From CAZWTD01 sp964637345 (lineage in GTDB: Bacteria; Patescibacteriota; Patescibacteriia; HK-STAS-PATE-3): DNA of 28,429 nt. Position 1 is the stretch's first letter. Each line of letters begins with the position of its first letter. The DNA lies in contig CAZWTD010000016.1 of assembly GCA_964637345.1 (NCBI GenBank), positions 1-28,429 of the forward strand. Direction: 5' to 3'. Shown in pieces: positions 23,390-28,429 of this stretch. The position numbers were made by a program, and so were the translations under genes. The notes beneath the pieces were generated by a model, which saw nothing but the letters and a program-made list of their open reading frames with translations, was not told where the DNA came from and ran no database searches.

Positions 23390-23803
23390 TTAGCGCTTCA
23401 GCTTTCCCGCTTGTTCCTCGCTGTTCTCAAGGCCACCGGTTTCAGCGTCCCGTCCGTTCATCATTGCGCATTTTCCGTGAAGAACCGCACCTTCGGCAAT
23501 TGAAAGTAAGCTGGCTCGAACATTTCCAATAATTTTTGCTGATGAGCTTAGCTCGAGTTTTCCGCGACAAACAACGTTTCCGCGGATCTCGCCGGCTACC
23601 GACACGTTTTCGGCCTCAACATCAGCCTGAATTTTTGCGCCTTGGCCAACCTGAAGGTTCTTCGCGGTTTTTACACTTCCAGATACAATACCTTCAACGA
23701 TCACGTCGCCTTCACCAACAAAGTTTCCTTCTACCTTAACACTTGGTCCGATAATCGTTTCTACATTGTTCATTTTTTTCTCGTCTCGTTGAAGTAGGGC
23801 CAT
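23390..23803 (-). CDS. Bactofilin-family protein
   Basis: This 137-residue protein has a central bactofilin (DUF583) beta-helix: NVETIIGPSVKVEGNFVGEGDVIVEGIVSGSVKTAKNLQVG, then repeated hydrophobic/Gly turns (IQADVEAENVSVAGEIRGNVVCRGKLEL), with disordered ends. Bactofilins polymerise into cytoskeletal filaments and often recruit cell-wall or polar machinery. I use the ATG at 23801-23803; an internal ATG at residue 11 (MNNVETIIG) is also plausible, and neither has a good ribosome site. It is the first gene after the promoter at 23829-23857 and leads the unit with the DAGK-like protein, galU, the binding protein and the pilins. This hints that the filament may position the envelope machinery (inference). 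Confidence 0.9.
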   Translation of the reverse strand: MALLQRDEKKMNNVETIIGPSVKVEGNFVGEGDVIVEGIVSGSVKTAKNLQVGQGAKIQADVEAENVSVAGEIRGNVVCRGKLELSSSAKIIGNVRASLLSIAEGAVLHGKCAMMNGRDAETGGLENSEEQAGKLKR

Positions 23804-23828
23804 AAAGATAGTTAGCTATTGCCCTCAA

Positions 23829-23857
23829 ACTGTACGAGACAGTGAGGACTGTGTCAA
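23829..23857 (-). promoter_or_regulatory. Sigma-70 promoter of the bactofilin-galU-pilin unit
   Basis: On the minus strand a perfect TTGACA (23852-23857) is followed after 17 bases by TACAGT (23829-23834). The start is expected near 23822, about 20 bases before the bactofilin ATG. It has the same 17-base architecture as the yebC promoter. Confidence 0.75.
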
Positions 23858-23940
23858 TGAAGACACAAAAACCTTGTTTAAACATAATAGTATTTTACGA
23901 CGCATATAAATAAATAACTTTAGCCAATATTCAGATTATT

Positions 23941-24015
23941 GCCCCCATAGTTCAATGGATAGAACAATCCCGTCCTAAGGGATGGATCTAGGTTCAACTC
24001 CTGGTGGGGGCACCA
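23941..24015 (+). tRNA. tRNA-Arg (anticodon CCT)
   Basis: Acceptor arms GCCCCCA and TGGGGGC pair fully. The D-stem is GTTC/GAAC, the anticodon stem ATCCC/GGGAT with loop GTCCTAA gives CCT, and the T-arm is CTAGG-TTCAACT-CCTGG. Discriminator A and CCA are encoded. Position 32 is G, which is unusual. Confidence 0.93.
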
Positions 24016-24054
24016 ATCTGCACATTGACTATCTACCTGAATAAAGCGTTTATC

Positions 24055-24072
24055 TCGTTCCACGGGGAACGA
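24055..24072. promoter_or_regulatory. ParB-site-like palindrome 1
   Basis: TCGTTCC-ACGG-GGAACGA has perfect 7-base arms. Its core GTTCCACGGGGAAC differs at one position from the parS-like palindrome GTTCCACGTGGAAC. As RNA it would be a hairpin with a 4-base loop and no U-run. It lies between tRNA-Arg and tRNA-Ala(GGC). Confidence 0.4.
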
Positions 24073-24135
24073 AATTGCCTGGTTTGATTTTCGTTGGAAA
24101 GTACGCTATTCATTATTGGTACGTCTACGCATCAA

Positions 24136-24211
24136 GGGCCTGTAGCTCAGCTGGTAGAGCGCCTCCATGGCATGGAGGAGGTAAGGGGTTCGAGTCCCCT
24201 CAGGTCCACCA
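24136..24211 (+). tRNA. tRNA-Ala (anticodon GGC)
   Basis: Acceptor GGGCCTG/CAGGTCC has the G3-U70 wobble diagnostic of alanine. The D-stem is GCTC/GAGC, the anticodon loop ATGGCAT in stem CCTCC/GGAGG gives GGC, and the T-arm is AGGGG-TTCGAGT-CCCCT. ACCA is encoded. Confidence 0.95.
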
Positions 24212-24288
24212 ATACCCCTGATCGCTGAAAGCTCGAGCACAGTAGTAGAGTATTCTTTATAAGAATTTCTCAACCGGTTACGGCTGCT

Positions 24289-24304
24289 TGTTCCTCGGGG
24301 AACA
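24289..24304. promoter_or_regulatory. ParB-site-like palindrome 2
   Basis: TGTTCC-TCGG-GGAACA is a 16-base palindrome closely related to the one at 24055-24072, sharing GTTCCnCGGGGAAC. It lies between the two alanine tRNA genes. Confidence 0.4.
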
Positions 24305-24328
24305 TCGGACATATACATTTCTATTCTT

Positions 24329-24403
24329 GGGCCAGTAGCTCAGTGGTAGAGCACTGCATTCGCATTGCAGGGGTCAGGGGTTCGACTCCCCTCTGGTCCA
24401 CCA
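24329..24403 (+). tRNA. tRNA-Ala (anticodon CGC)
   Basis: Acceptor GGGCCAG/CTGGTCC again has the alanine G3-U70. The D-stem is GCTC/GAGC, the anticodon loop TTCGCAT in stem CTGCA/TGCAG gives CGC, and the T-arm is AGGGG-TTCGACT-CCCCT. ACCA is encoded. Confidence 0.95.
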
Positions 24404-24435
24404 GTAGTCCTTTTGGATGGGTAAGGTAGATAATG

Positions 24436-24465
24436 TTGGATATTCGGTATTATCTCAAATATTAT
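24436..24465 (+). promoter_or_regulatory. Possible promoter of the DedA gene
   Basis: TTGGAT (24436-24441) and TATTAT (24460-24465) lie 18 bases apart in an AT-rich gap. The expected start near 24472 is just before the inverted repeat at 24479-24494. Confidence 0.35.
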
Positions 24466-24478
24466 AAACACTATATTT

Positions 24479-24494
24479 TTGACAAATATGTCAA
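24479..24494. promoter_or_regulatory. Operator-like inverted repeat before the DedA gene
   Basis: TTGACA-AATA-TGTCAA is a 6-base inverted repeat with a 4-base centre, 21 bases before the DedA ATG. Its left arm is also a perfect -35 hexamer, but no good -10 stands 16-18 bases beyond it. A repressor site is possible. Confidence 0.35.
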
Positions 24495-24515
24495 AATATT
24501 GCTTAAACAACAAAA

Positions 24516-25190
24516 ATGAGTGAAATAATCAATTTTATTCTTCATGTAGATAAGGAGCTTATTCGCTTAACTGCTGAGTATGGTTCTTGGGTTTACGGAA
24601 TACTCTTTAGCGTAGTTTTTATTGAGACTGGCGTTGTTATTCTTCCTTTTTTACCAGGGGATTCGTTACTTTTTGCAGCAGGGGCGCTTGCTGGAGTCAA
24701 TTCCTTGAATATTTGGTTTCTGTTTGGGTTATTAACTATTGCCGCAATTCTAGGCGATACGGTTAATTACTGGATTGGCCACTATCTTGGGCCAAAGGTT
24801 TTTCAAAAGGAAAATTCGCGCTGGCTCAAACCGGAGCATCTTCAGCAAACACATAGGTATTTCGAGCGGTATGGCAGCGTAACGATCGTTTTAGCCCGCT
24901 TTGTTCCAATTGTACGTACAATTGCCCCCTTCGTAGCCGGTGTTGGAAGGATGAATTATCGTACATTTCTAGCCTATAACGTGTTTGGCGGACTTCTCTG
25001 GGTTTCTTTATTCCTCTTCGGTGGGTATTTTTTTGGCCGTCTTGAATTTGTTCAGAAGCACTTTAGCGTTATTGTCGTGGCTATTATTGTTCTTTCGGTT
25101 CTTCCTGCAGTATTTGAGTTTTTTCGTCGACGTAAAAACGCCCGGCAGCAAGACATCCATTTTCCTAAGGGCGAACTTGACGAAAGCTAG
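24516..25190 (+). CDS. DedA family membrane protein
   Basis: This 224-residue protein has the VTT/DedA domain. IETGVVILPFLPGDSLLFAAGAL (about 36-58) carries the E-x(n)-PGD re-entrant signature. ILGDTVNYWIGHYLG and ARFVPIVRTIAPFVAGVGRMNY (about 128-149) carry the R-x-x-P-x-x-R motif, and FGGLLWVSLFLFGGYFFG follows. DedA proteins maintain membrane energetics, and some flip undecaprenyl phosphate or phospholipids; here they would support cell-wall and glycan carrier recycling. The tail is basic, then acidic (KGELDES). The gene is visibly richer in AT than the rest of the window, as is the tRNA block before it. No Shine-Dalgarno site is seen; the leader is A-rich (ACAACAAAAATG). Confidence 0.92.
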   Translation: MSEIINFILHVDKELIRLTAEYGSWVYGILFSVVFIETGVVILPFLPGDSLLFAAGALAGVNSLNIWFLFGLLTIAAILGDTVNYWIGHYLGPKVFQKENSRWLKPEHLQQTHRYFERYGSVTIVLARFVPIVRTIAPFVAGVGRMNYRTFLAYNVFGGLLWVSLFLFGGYFFGRLEFVQKHFSVIVVAIIVLSVLPAVFEFFRRRKNARQQDIHFPKGELDES

Positions 25191-25201
25191 GAAATCTTGC
25201 C

Positions 25202-25230
25202 TTGTCAGCGAGTGTTTCGTGTGTTAGGAT
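25202..25230 (+). promoter_or_regulatory. Promoter of tRNA-Leu
   Basis: TTGTCA (25202-25207) and TAGGAT (25225-25230) are 17 bases apart, with TGT before TAGGAT giving an extended -10 (TGn). It lies between the DedA stop and tRNA-Leu at a suitable distance for a short 5' leader. Confidence 0.5.
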
Positions 25231-25284
25231 CATTTCGATTTTTGCATGAAGAGAGGTTTTCGGGGGGTCTTCTTCTCAGACTGC

Positions 25285-25368
25285 GCCGCGGTGGCGGAAC
25301 TGGCAGACGCGAGGGACTTAAAATCCCTTGAGGGCAACCTCGTGAGAGTTCGATCCTCTCCCGCGGCA
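25285..25368 (+). tRNA. tRNA-Leu (anticodon TAA)
   Basis: This is a class II tRNA with a long variable arm (GAGGGCAACCTC). Acceptor GCCGCGG/CCGCGGC is followed by A, anticodon loop CTTAAAA in stem AGGGA/TCCCT gives TAA, and the T-arm is GAGAG-TTCGATC-CTCTC. The 3' CCA is not encoded (ACAG follows). Confidence 0.94.
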
Positions 25369-25579
25369 CAGCTTGAGCGGGATACCTCACGGTTCTTGTG
25401 GGCGATAGCGGTGTAGTGGGTGATTACCCCAGCCCGCGCCGGGGCTTCGGCAGGTGGTTTCGGGGGCCGGGTGTTGTTAGGCAGAGCCAGACAGAGGAGC
25501 GCCCTTGATCACTTCTTGGTCCGTATCCATAAAAAAATACGGCGTGGTAGTGGAACAGGGAAGCGTAGTATCCAGCGGT
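25369..25579 (+). other. GC-rich, foldable non-coding stretch between tRNA-Leu and tRNA-Ile
   Basis: No gene is supportable in these 211 bases. Several local hairpins can be drawn (GGGT-GATT-ACCC near 25418-25429; AGCCC/GGGCT near 25431-25446; CCGTAT/ATACGG around an A-run near 25521-25542). At 25398-25409, GTGGGCGATAGC resembles the 5' end of the nearby tRNA-Ile. It may be a spacer with tRNA debris or an unrecognised structured RNA. I could not match it to RNase P RNA, tmRNA, 6S RNA or SRP RNA. Confidence 0.35.
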
Positions 25580-25653
25580 GGGCGATTAGCTCAGATGGTT
25601 AGAGCGCGTCACTGATAATGACGAGGTCCCAGGTTCGATTCCTGGATCGCCCA
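25580..25653 (+). tRNA. tRNA-Ile (anticodon GAT)
   Basis: Acceptor GGGCGAT/ATCGCCC pairs fully, D-stem GCTC/GAGC is present, anticodon loop CTGATAA in stem CGTCA/TGACG gives GAT, and the T-arm is CCAGG-TTCGATT-CCTGG. CCA is not encoded (ACCG). The eight bases before the gene (25572-25579) pair perfectly with 25653-25660, extending the acceptor helix to 15 base pairs in the precursor. Confidence 0.95.
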
Positions 25654-25658
25654 CCGCT

Positions 25659-25750
25659 GGGTGGTATGAATGATAATAGTTCGTACTGCGAACGAGTTAT
25701 GACGAGGTCCTAGGTTATCCCGGACTATGCTCCGGGACTGGATCGCCCAC
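25659..25750 (+). pseudogene. Rearranged partial copy of tRNA-Ile
   Basis: Bases 25671-25677 (TGATAAT), 25702-25717 (GACGAGGTCC then TAGGTT) and 25739-25751 (CTGGATCGCCCAC) repeat the 3' half of tRNA-Ile with one substitution. An insert follows the anticodon-loop segment (25678-25701). Another, 25718-25738, replaces the T-loop and can form its own CCCGGA/TCCGGG hairpin. GGGTGGT at 25659-25665 can pair with ATCGCCC using two G-U pairs. It lacks a normal T-arm and is unlikely to work as a tRNA. Confidence 0.6.
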
Positions 25751-25786
25751 GAGTATCGCAGTCTACTCATAGCAGCCTAAACTACG

Positions 25787-26053
25787 ATGAAATACGTAAT
25801 TGGGGGGATCGTTATTCTGCTTGGTGCGGTGCTCGTCATCAAAACCGAGGCTGTGTTGAGTTGGTTCGGGCGTGTAGAGTTTGCAGAGAAATACCTTGGG
25901 AGCGATGGGGGAAGTCGATTGTTTTACAAACTCCTCGGTCTGCTCATCATCTTTCTCGCTTTTTTGGCAATGAGCGGGATCCTGGGGGCCATACTGCGAG
26001 ATGTGTTTGGGCCACTCATTGGCGTCTTTCAATCTGACGCGGCTAGTTCGTAG
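25787..26053 (+). CDS. Small two-helix membrane protein of unknown function
   Basis: This 88-residue protein has two hydrophobic helices (about 3-19 and 47-72). They flank a polar loop, WFGRVEFAEKYLGSDGGSRLFYK, and a short C-terminal tail. I do not recognise the family. The orientation, with a charged loop between helices, and the lack of a cleavable signal suggest a simple inner-membrane protein. It sits alone between the tRNA-Ile remnant and tRNA-Ala(TGC), with no Shine-Dalgarno site. Coding is supported by an intact frame filling the space between the RNA genes and by typical membrane-protein composition, not by homology. Confidence 0.6.
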   Translation: MKYVIGGIVILLGAVLVIKTEAVLSWFGRVEFAEKYLGSDGGSRLFYKLLGLLIIFLAFLAMSGILGAILRDVFGPLIGVFQSDAASS

Positions 26054-26071
26054 CATCTTGATCGTTCAGGT

Positions 26072-26144
26072 GGGCCCTTAGCTCATTTGGTAGAGCGCCG
26101 CGTTTGCAACGCGGAGGTGACCGGTTCGAGCCCGGTAGGGTCCA
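26072..26144 (+). tRNA. tRNA-Ala (anticodon TGC)
   Basis: Acceptor GGGCCCT/AGGGTCC has the alanine G3-U70. The D-stem is GCTC/GAGC, anticodon loop TTTGCAA in stem CCGCG/CGCGG gives TGC, and the T-arm is ACCGG-TTCGAGC-CCGGT. CCA is not encoded (ACCC). Confidence 0.95.
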
Positions 26145-26190
26145 CCCGAGCGATTGAAAGAACCCGGAGGTTCCAATCGTACTACTAACA

Positions 26191-27528
26191 ATGGCAACTA
26201 TTTCCCAACCAGGTCATTCGGTCCGGACGCGACGAGCGTGGGCCGTGGCCGTGCTTGTTATTCTGTCCGGAATACCAGTAGCGTTATGGGCGGCGTACGG
26301 ACGCGACCTCGCTCTTCGCTTCGGCGACATGGAAGCAGCGTTCCGCAGCCTTGGGCAACTAGCCGGAATAAGCGGCTTAACGCTGTTTGCGATCAATCTC
26401 ATCTTGAGTGCGAGAATCGCGCTCATCGATCGTATGTTCGCCGGACTTGATTTTGCCTACCGCACGCATCATATCATCGGCGGACTAAGTTTTGTTTTTC
26501 TTCTTGCTCATCCGCTTTTACTCGCCGCGCGCTTATTGAGCGTTTCCTTAGGCGATGCCTTTGCTCTTTTTCTGCCGGGTATTGATTTGGCGAATACCTT
26601 TGGTCAAATTGCGTTGTTAGGATTAATGCTCCTGCTCGTGCTCACGTACTACGTTTCTCTTCGATATGAAACGTGGAGATGGTCGCACCGTTTTCTCGGC
26701 GTCGTGTTTCTTTTTGGTCTATTTCATGCCTTTCTTGCCCAAAGCGATCTCTCTTCAAATGAGCCACTGAAGTGGTACGTGTTACTACTGTCAGCGTTTG
26801 CCGTCGTCTCTTACGGCTACCGTTCAGTGTTCGGTCGCTGGCTTGTTGCGCGGCGGAGCTATGTTCTTACGTCGCTTCGTCCGCTCGGAACGCAGATCAC
26901 CGAACTCCACCTTAGTCCAGTTCGTGAGCCGATTACGTTTCAGCCCGGACAATTTGCTTTTGTAAGTTTTCGCGTTGCCGGCCGGCTTGGCGAAACGCAT
27001 CCGTTTACGATAAGCTCTGCGCCAACATCAGGAGAGGTGGTTTTCTCGATTAAAGCGCTAGGGGATTATACAAATGCGTTACCGTCGCTTCGCCCAGGAA
27101 TCCGGGCTGTGCTTGAGGGGCCTTATGGCAACCTCACGCTTCATTCAGCGAAAACAAAGCGTCTCGTGTGGGTTGCGGGCGGAATTGGAATCACACCGTT
27201 TTTAAGTATGGCTCGAGGTCTGTCCTTGGTGAGCGGTTATGAAATTGATTGGTACCATACAGTAAAGACAGCGCCCGAGGCTATTTTCGCTGACGAGTTG
27301 AAATCGCTTTCCATCGGACAGAATGTTCTTCGATTTCATCAAGTTGTTTCCGAACGCGACGGCGTATTAACCGCAGAACGAATTCGGCAGCAGCACGACC
27401 TTCAGCAAGTTGAAGTATTTCTCTGTGGCCCCCGTAGCATGATGCGTGCGCTTCGATCGCAGCTGAAGCAGCTTGGATTTCCTTCATCTCGCATCCACTC
27501 CGAAGAGTTTTCGTTGTTAACCCAGTGA
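26191..27528 (+). CDS. Ferric reductase/NOX-like transmembrane flavocytochrome
   Basis: This 445-residue protein has about six helices (20-215) of the ferric-reductase-like domain. His pairs 94/107 and 166/179 are each 13 apart in two helices (THHIIGGLSFVFLLAHP and WSHRFLGVVFLFGLFHA), the classical arrangement for two stacked b-type hemes. A ferredoxin-NADP reductase module follows: FQPGQFAFVSF and HPFTISSAP (270-278, FAD binding), then VAGGIGITPFLSM (328-340, NAD(P)H binding) and FLCGPRSMMRALRSQL. It should carry electrons from cytosolic NAD(P)H through FAD and hemes across the membrane to an outside acceptor such as ferric iron, oxygen or a partner cytochrome. The next gene encodes an anchored cytochrome b5, a likely partner. 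Confidence 0.9.
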   Translation: MATISQPGHSVRTRRAWAVAVLVILSGIPVALWAAYGRDLALRFGDMEAAFRSLGQLAGISGLTLFAINLILSARIALIDRMFAGLDFAYRTHHIIGGLSFVFLLAHPLLLAARLLSVSLGDAFALFLPGIDLANTFGQIALLGLMLLLVLTYYVSLRYETWRWSHRFLGVVFLFGLFHAFLAQSDLSSNEPLKWYVLLLSAFAVVSYGYRSVFGRWLVARRSYVLTSLRPLGTQITELHLSPVREPITFQPGQFAFVSFRVAGRLGETHPFTISSAPTSGEVVFSIKALGDYTNALPSLRPGIRAVLEGPYGNLTLHSAKTKRLVWVAGGIGITPFLSMARGLSLVSGYEIDWYHTVKTAPEAIFADELKSLSIGQNVLRFHQVVSERDGVLTAERIRQQHDLQQVEVFLCGPRSMMRALRSQLKQLGFPSSRIHSEEFSLLTQ

Positions 27529-27533
27529 CCACC

Positions 27534-28088
27534 ATGCGGAAAGTAGTCAGCGTCAGTTTATGCGTTTTTCTCCTCGCAGTTGCCGCAATGGGTCTTGGAG
27601 CTTTTTTGAAAAGAAATTCTGATACGGGCTCAACAAATGCCCCCGCTCCGACTCCGGGAAGTGTGAATCAAGCGAATGTGAATTCGTCGACAAATACAAA
27701 TCAGGCTGTGAATACGAATCCCGCGACAAATGCTCATAGCGCGGTGAATACAAACGCCGGAAATAGTAATACGAAGGTCAATGTGAATCAGACAACTACC
27801 AACACCAATACCTCGACGAATACGAATCAGTCCGCTCCAAACGGAATAACAAGAACGGAGCTGGCCCGGCACAATAACTCAAGCGATTGCTGGCTTTTGA
27901 TTAGCGATAAGGTGTATGACGTGAGTTCGTATCTTCGGCTGCATCCAGGAGGTTCGTCGATTATCGTTCCCTATTGCGGTAAGGATGCGACAACGGCTTT
28001 CGCTACTCAAGATGGCGAAGGACGGCATTCCTCAGTCGCTCAGCGCGACCTGGCTGAGTACCTTCTCGGATCAATCGCTAGAGAGTAG
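27534..28088 (+). CDS. Membrane-anchored cytochrome b5-like protein
   Basis: This 184-residue protein has an N-terminal hydrophobic anchor (about 4-24). A low-complexity Asn/Thr/Ser-rich linker of about 75 residues follows (31-103), with repeated NTN-type units, then a cytochrome b5-like heme domain (about 108-182). HPGG at 137-140 gives the first heme ligand His137, and GRHSS gives the second, His165. DCWLLISDKVYDVSSYL is the usual lead-in. Topology puts the heme domain outside the membrane. The ATG at 27534 comes 5 bases after the stop of the flavocytochrome gene; a GTG at 27525 overlapping that stop is an alternative. A transfer of electrons from the flavocytochrome's outer heme to this protein is inference from order and topology. 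Confidence 0.88.
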   Translation: MRKVVSVSLCVFLLAVAAMGLGAFLKRNSDTGSTNAPAPTPGSVNQANVNSSTNTNQAVNTNPATNAHSAVNTNAGNSNTKVNVNQTTTNTNTSTNTNQSAPNGITRTELARHNNSSDCWLLISDKVYDVSSYLRLHPGGSSIIVPYCGKDATTAFATQDGEGRHSSVAQRDLAEYLLGSIARE

Positions 28089-28089
28089 T

Positions 28090-28350
28090 ATGGAGAATAC
28101 GGAGCGCGGTTTTGCTCAAGAGGAGAATCCGGAATTTCGAAATGAGCAATGGATTCTTTCCTTTAATCATCTTCCCTCAGACGAAGAACTGACTGAGGCG
28201 GTTGGACGTTTAGGGTATTCCGTTCAGCAGGGCCGCCTTGGTCGCGTGGCTCAGGGATGGCAATGGGAGCTCCATCCGGATTTTATTCCCGACCAAGCCG
28301 AAGCCCGGCGTCGCCGAGAAGAGTGGGAAGCCTGGGACCCTGAGTCCTGA
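28090..28350 (+). CDS. Small hypothetical protein after cytochrome b5
   Basis: This 86-residue soluble protein starts MENTERGFAQEENPEFRNEQ and is acidic at both ends, with an amphipathic, charged middle (LPSDEELTEAVGRLGYSV) and a basic-acidic C-terminal helix (AEARRRREEWEAWDPES). I do not recognise the family. The ATG lies one base after the cytochrome b5 stop, so it is very probably co-translated with the redox module. A longer in-frame reading from 27985 would overlap cytochrome b5 out of frame and is rejected. It ends directly before the convergent tRNA-Val gene. Confidence 0.6.
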   Translation: MENTERGFAQEENPEFRNEQWILSFNHLPSDEELTEAVGRLGYSVQQGRLGRVAQGWQWELHPDFIPDQAEARRRREEWEAWDPES

Positions 28351-28352
28351 TA

Positions 28353-28429
28353 TGGTGGGCGCTGTAGGAGTCGAACCTACGACCTTCTCGGTGTAAACGA
28401 GACGCTCTAACCAACTGAGCTAAGCGCCC
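28353..28429 (-). tRNA. tRNA-Val (anticodon TAC)
   Basis: On the minus strand acceptor GGGCGCT/AGCGCCC pairs fully, D-stem GCTC/GAGC is present, anticodon loop TTTACAC in stem TCTCG/CGAGA gives TAC, and the T-arm is GTAGG-TTCGACT-CCTAC. ACCA is encoded. The first base of the gene is the last base of the window. Confidence 0.94.

Noticed and set aside
23874..23940. Promoter for tRNA-Arg in the AT-rich leader
   Set aside because: Several TATAAA-like and TTG-like hexamers occur, but none pair at 16-18 bases, so no specific promoter can be supported.
24106..24318. Minus-strand open frame of 70 codons
   Set aside because: It runs across tRNA-Ala(GGC); the tRNA explains the sequence.
25205..25390. 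Minus-strand open frame of 61 codons
   Set aside because: It covers tRNA-Leu and its promoter region, so coding is unlikely.
25420..25602. Plus-strand open frame of 60 codons in the GC-rich spacer
   Set aside because: It runs into tRNA-Ile and has a composition unlike the real proteins here.
25400..25750. A single large RNA such as tmRNA or RNase P RNA, suggested by complementary ends GGGCGAT and ATCGCCC
   Set aside because: The complementary ends come from tRNA-Ile-derived pieces; no tag reading frame, tmRNA T-arm or RNase P core sequence is visible, and an intact tRNA lies inside.
27620..27845. DNA tandem repeat in the cytochrome b5 gene
   Set aside because: The repetition is an Asn/Thr-rich protein linker with varied codons, not a regular DNA repeat.

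Overview
The window looks like a chromosome segment from a Candidate Phyla Radiation (Patescibacteria) bacterium, probably of the Parcubacteria/Uhrbacteria type. This is inferred from gene content, not from any rRNA. The signs are a cluster of small two-helix type IV secretion pilin-like proteins, a bactofilin-DAG kinase-like-galU-substrate-binding protein transcription unit, a duplicated glycogen set (GT5, GH57, GH15) behind yebC-ruvC, very tight gene packing and few Shine-Dalgarno sites. TGA acts as a stop codon throughout, so this is not a UGA=Gly lineage. No rRNA, insertion sequence, prophage or CRISPR array is visible.

Bases 1-10787 (minus strand) form one ten-gene unit read from a near-consensus sigma-70 promoter at 10759-10787: yebC, ruvC, a GH15 glucoamylase-like enzyme, glycogen synthase, GH57, GH57 with a UVR tail, two APH-fold kinases, a second glycogen synthase and galT (cut by the window edge). 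Most junctions overlap by 4-11 bases. Read together, this is a cytosolic alpha-glucan synthesis and breakdown pathway placed behind two housekeeping genes. No glgC or GH13 branching enzyme is seen.

Bases 10809-15916 (plus strand) run divergently: a SIS-domain phosphoglucose/phosphomannose isomerase, an STT3-like membrane protein, a polyprenol-phosphate sugar synthase-like GT2 and a further multi-pass membrane protein. This suggests lipid-linked sugar and surface glycosylation. A DUF2079 membrane protein (15885-17894, minus) converges on it.

Bases 17934-23857 (minus strand) form a cell-envelope unit starting at a consensus promoter (23829-23857): bactofilin, a divergent DAG-kinase-like protein, galU, an anchored substrate-binding protein, a cysteine-rich pilin/peptidoglycan-binding fusion, and three pilin-like proteins. 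The last two pilin genes share a 236-base identical block, and each has its own promoter and 3' hairpin.

Bases 23941-28429 are rich in tRNA genes: Arg-CCT, Ala-GGC, Ala-CGC, Leu-TAA, Ile-GAT, Ala-TGC and, on the minus strand, Val-TAC. Between them lie a DedA protein, a small membrane protein, and a two-gene redox module (ferric-reductase/NOX-like flavocytochrome plus a membrane-anchored cytochrome b5) with a small unknown protein. Unusual non-coding structure here includes two ParB-site-like palindromes, a tRNA-Ile whose acceptor stem continues into its flanks, and a rearranged partial copy of that tRNA.
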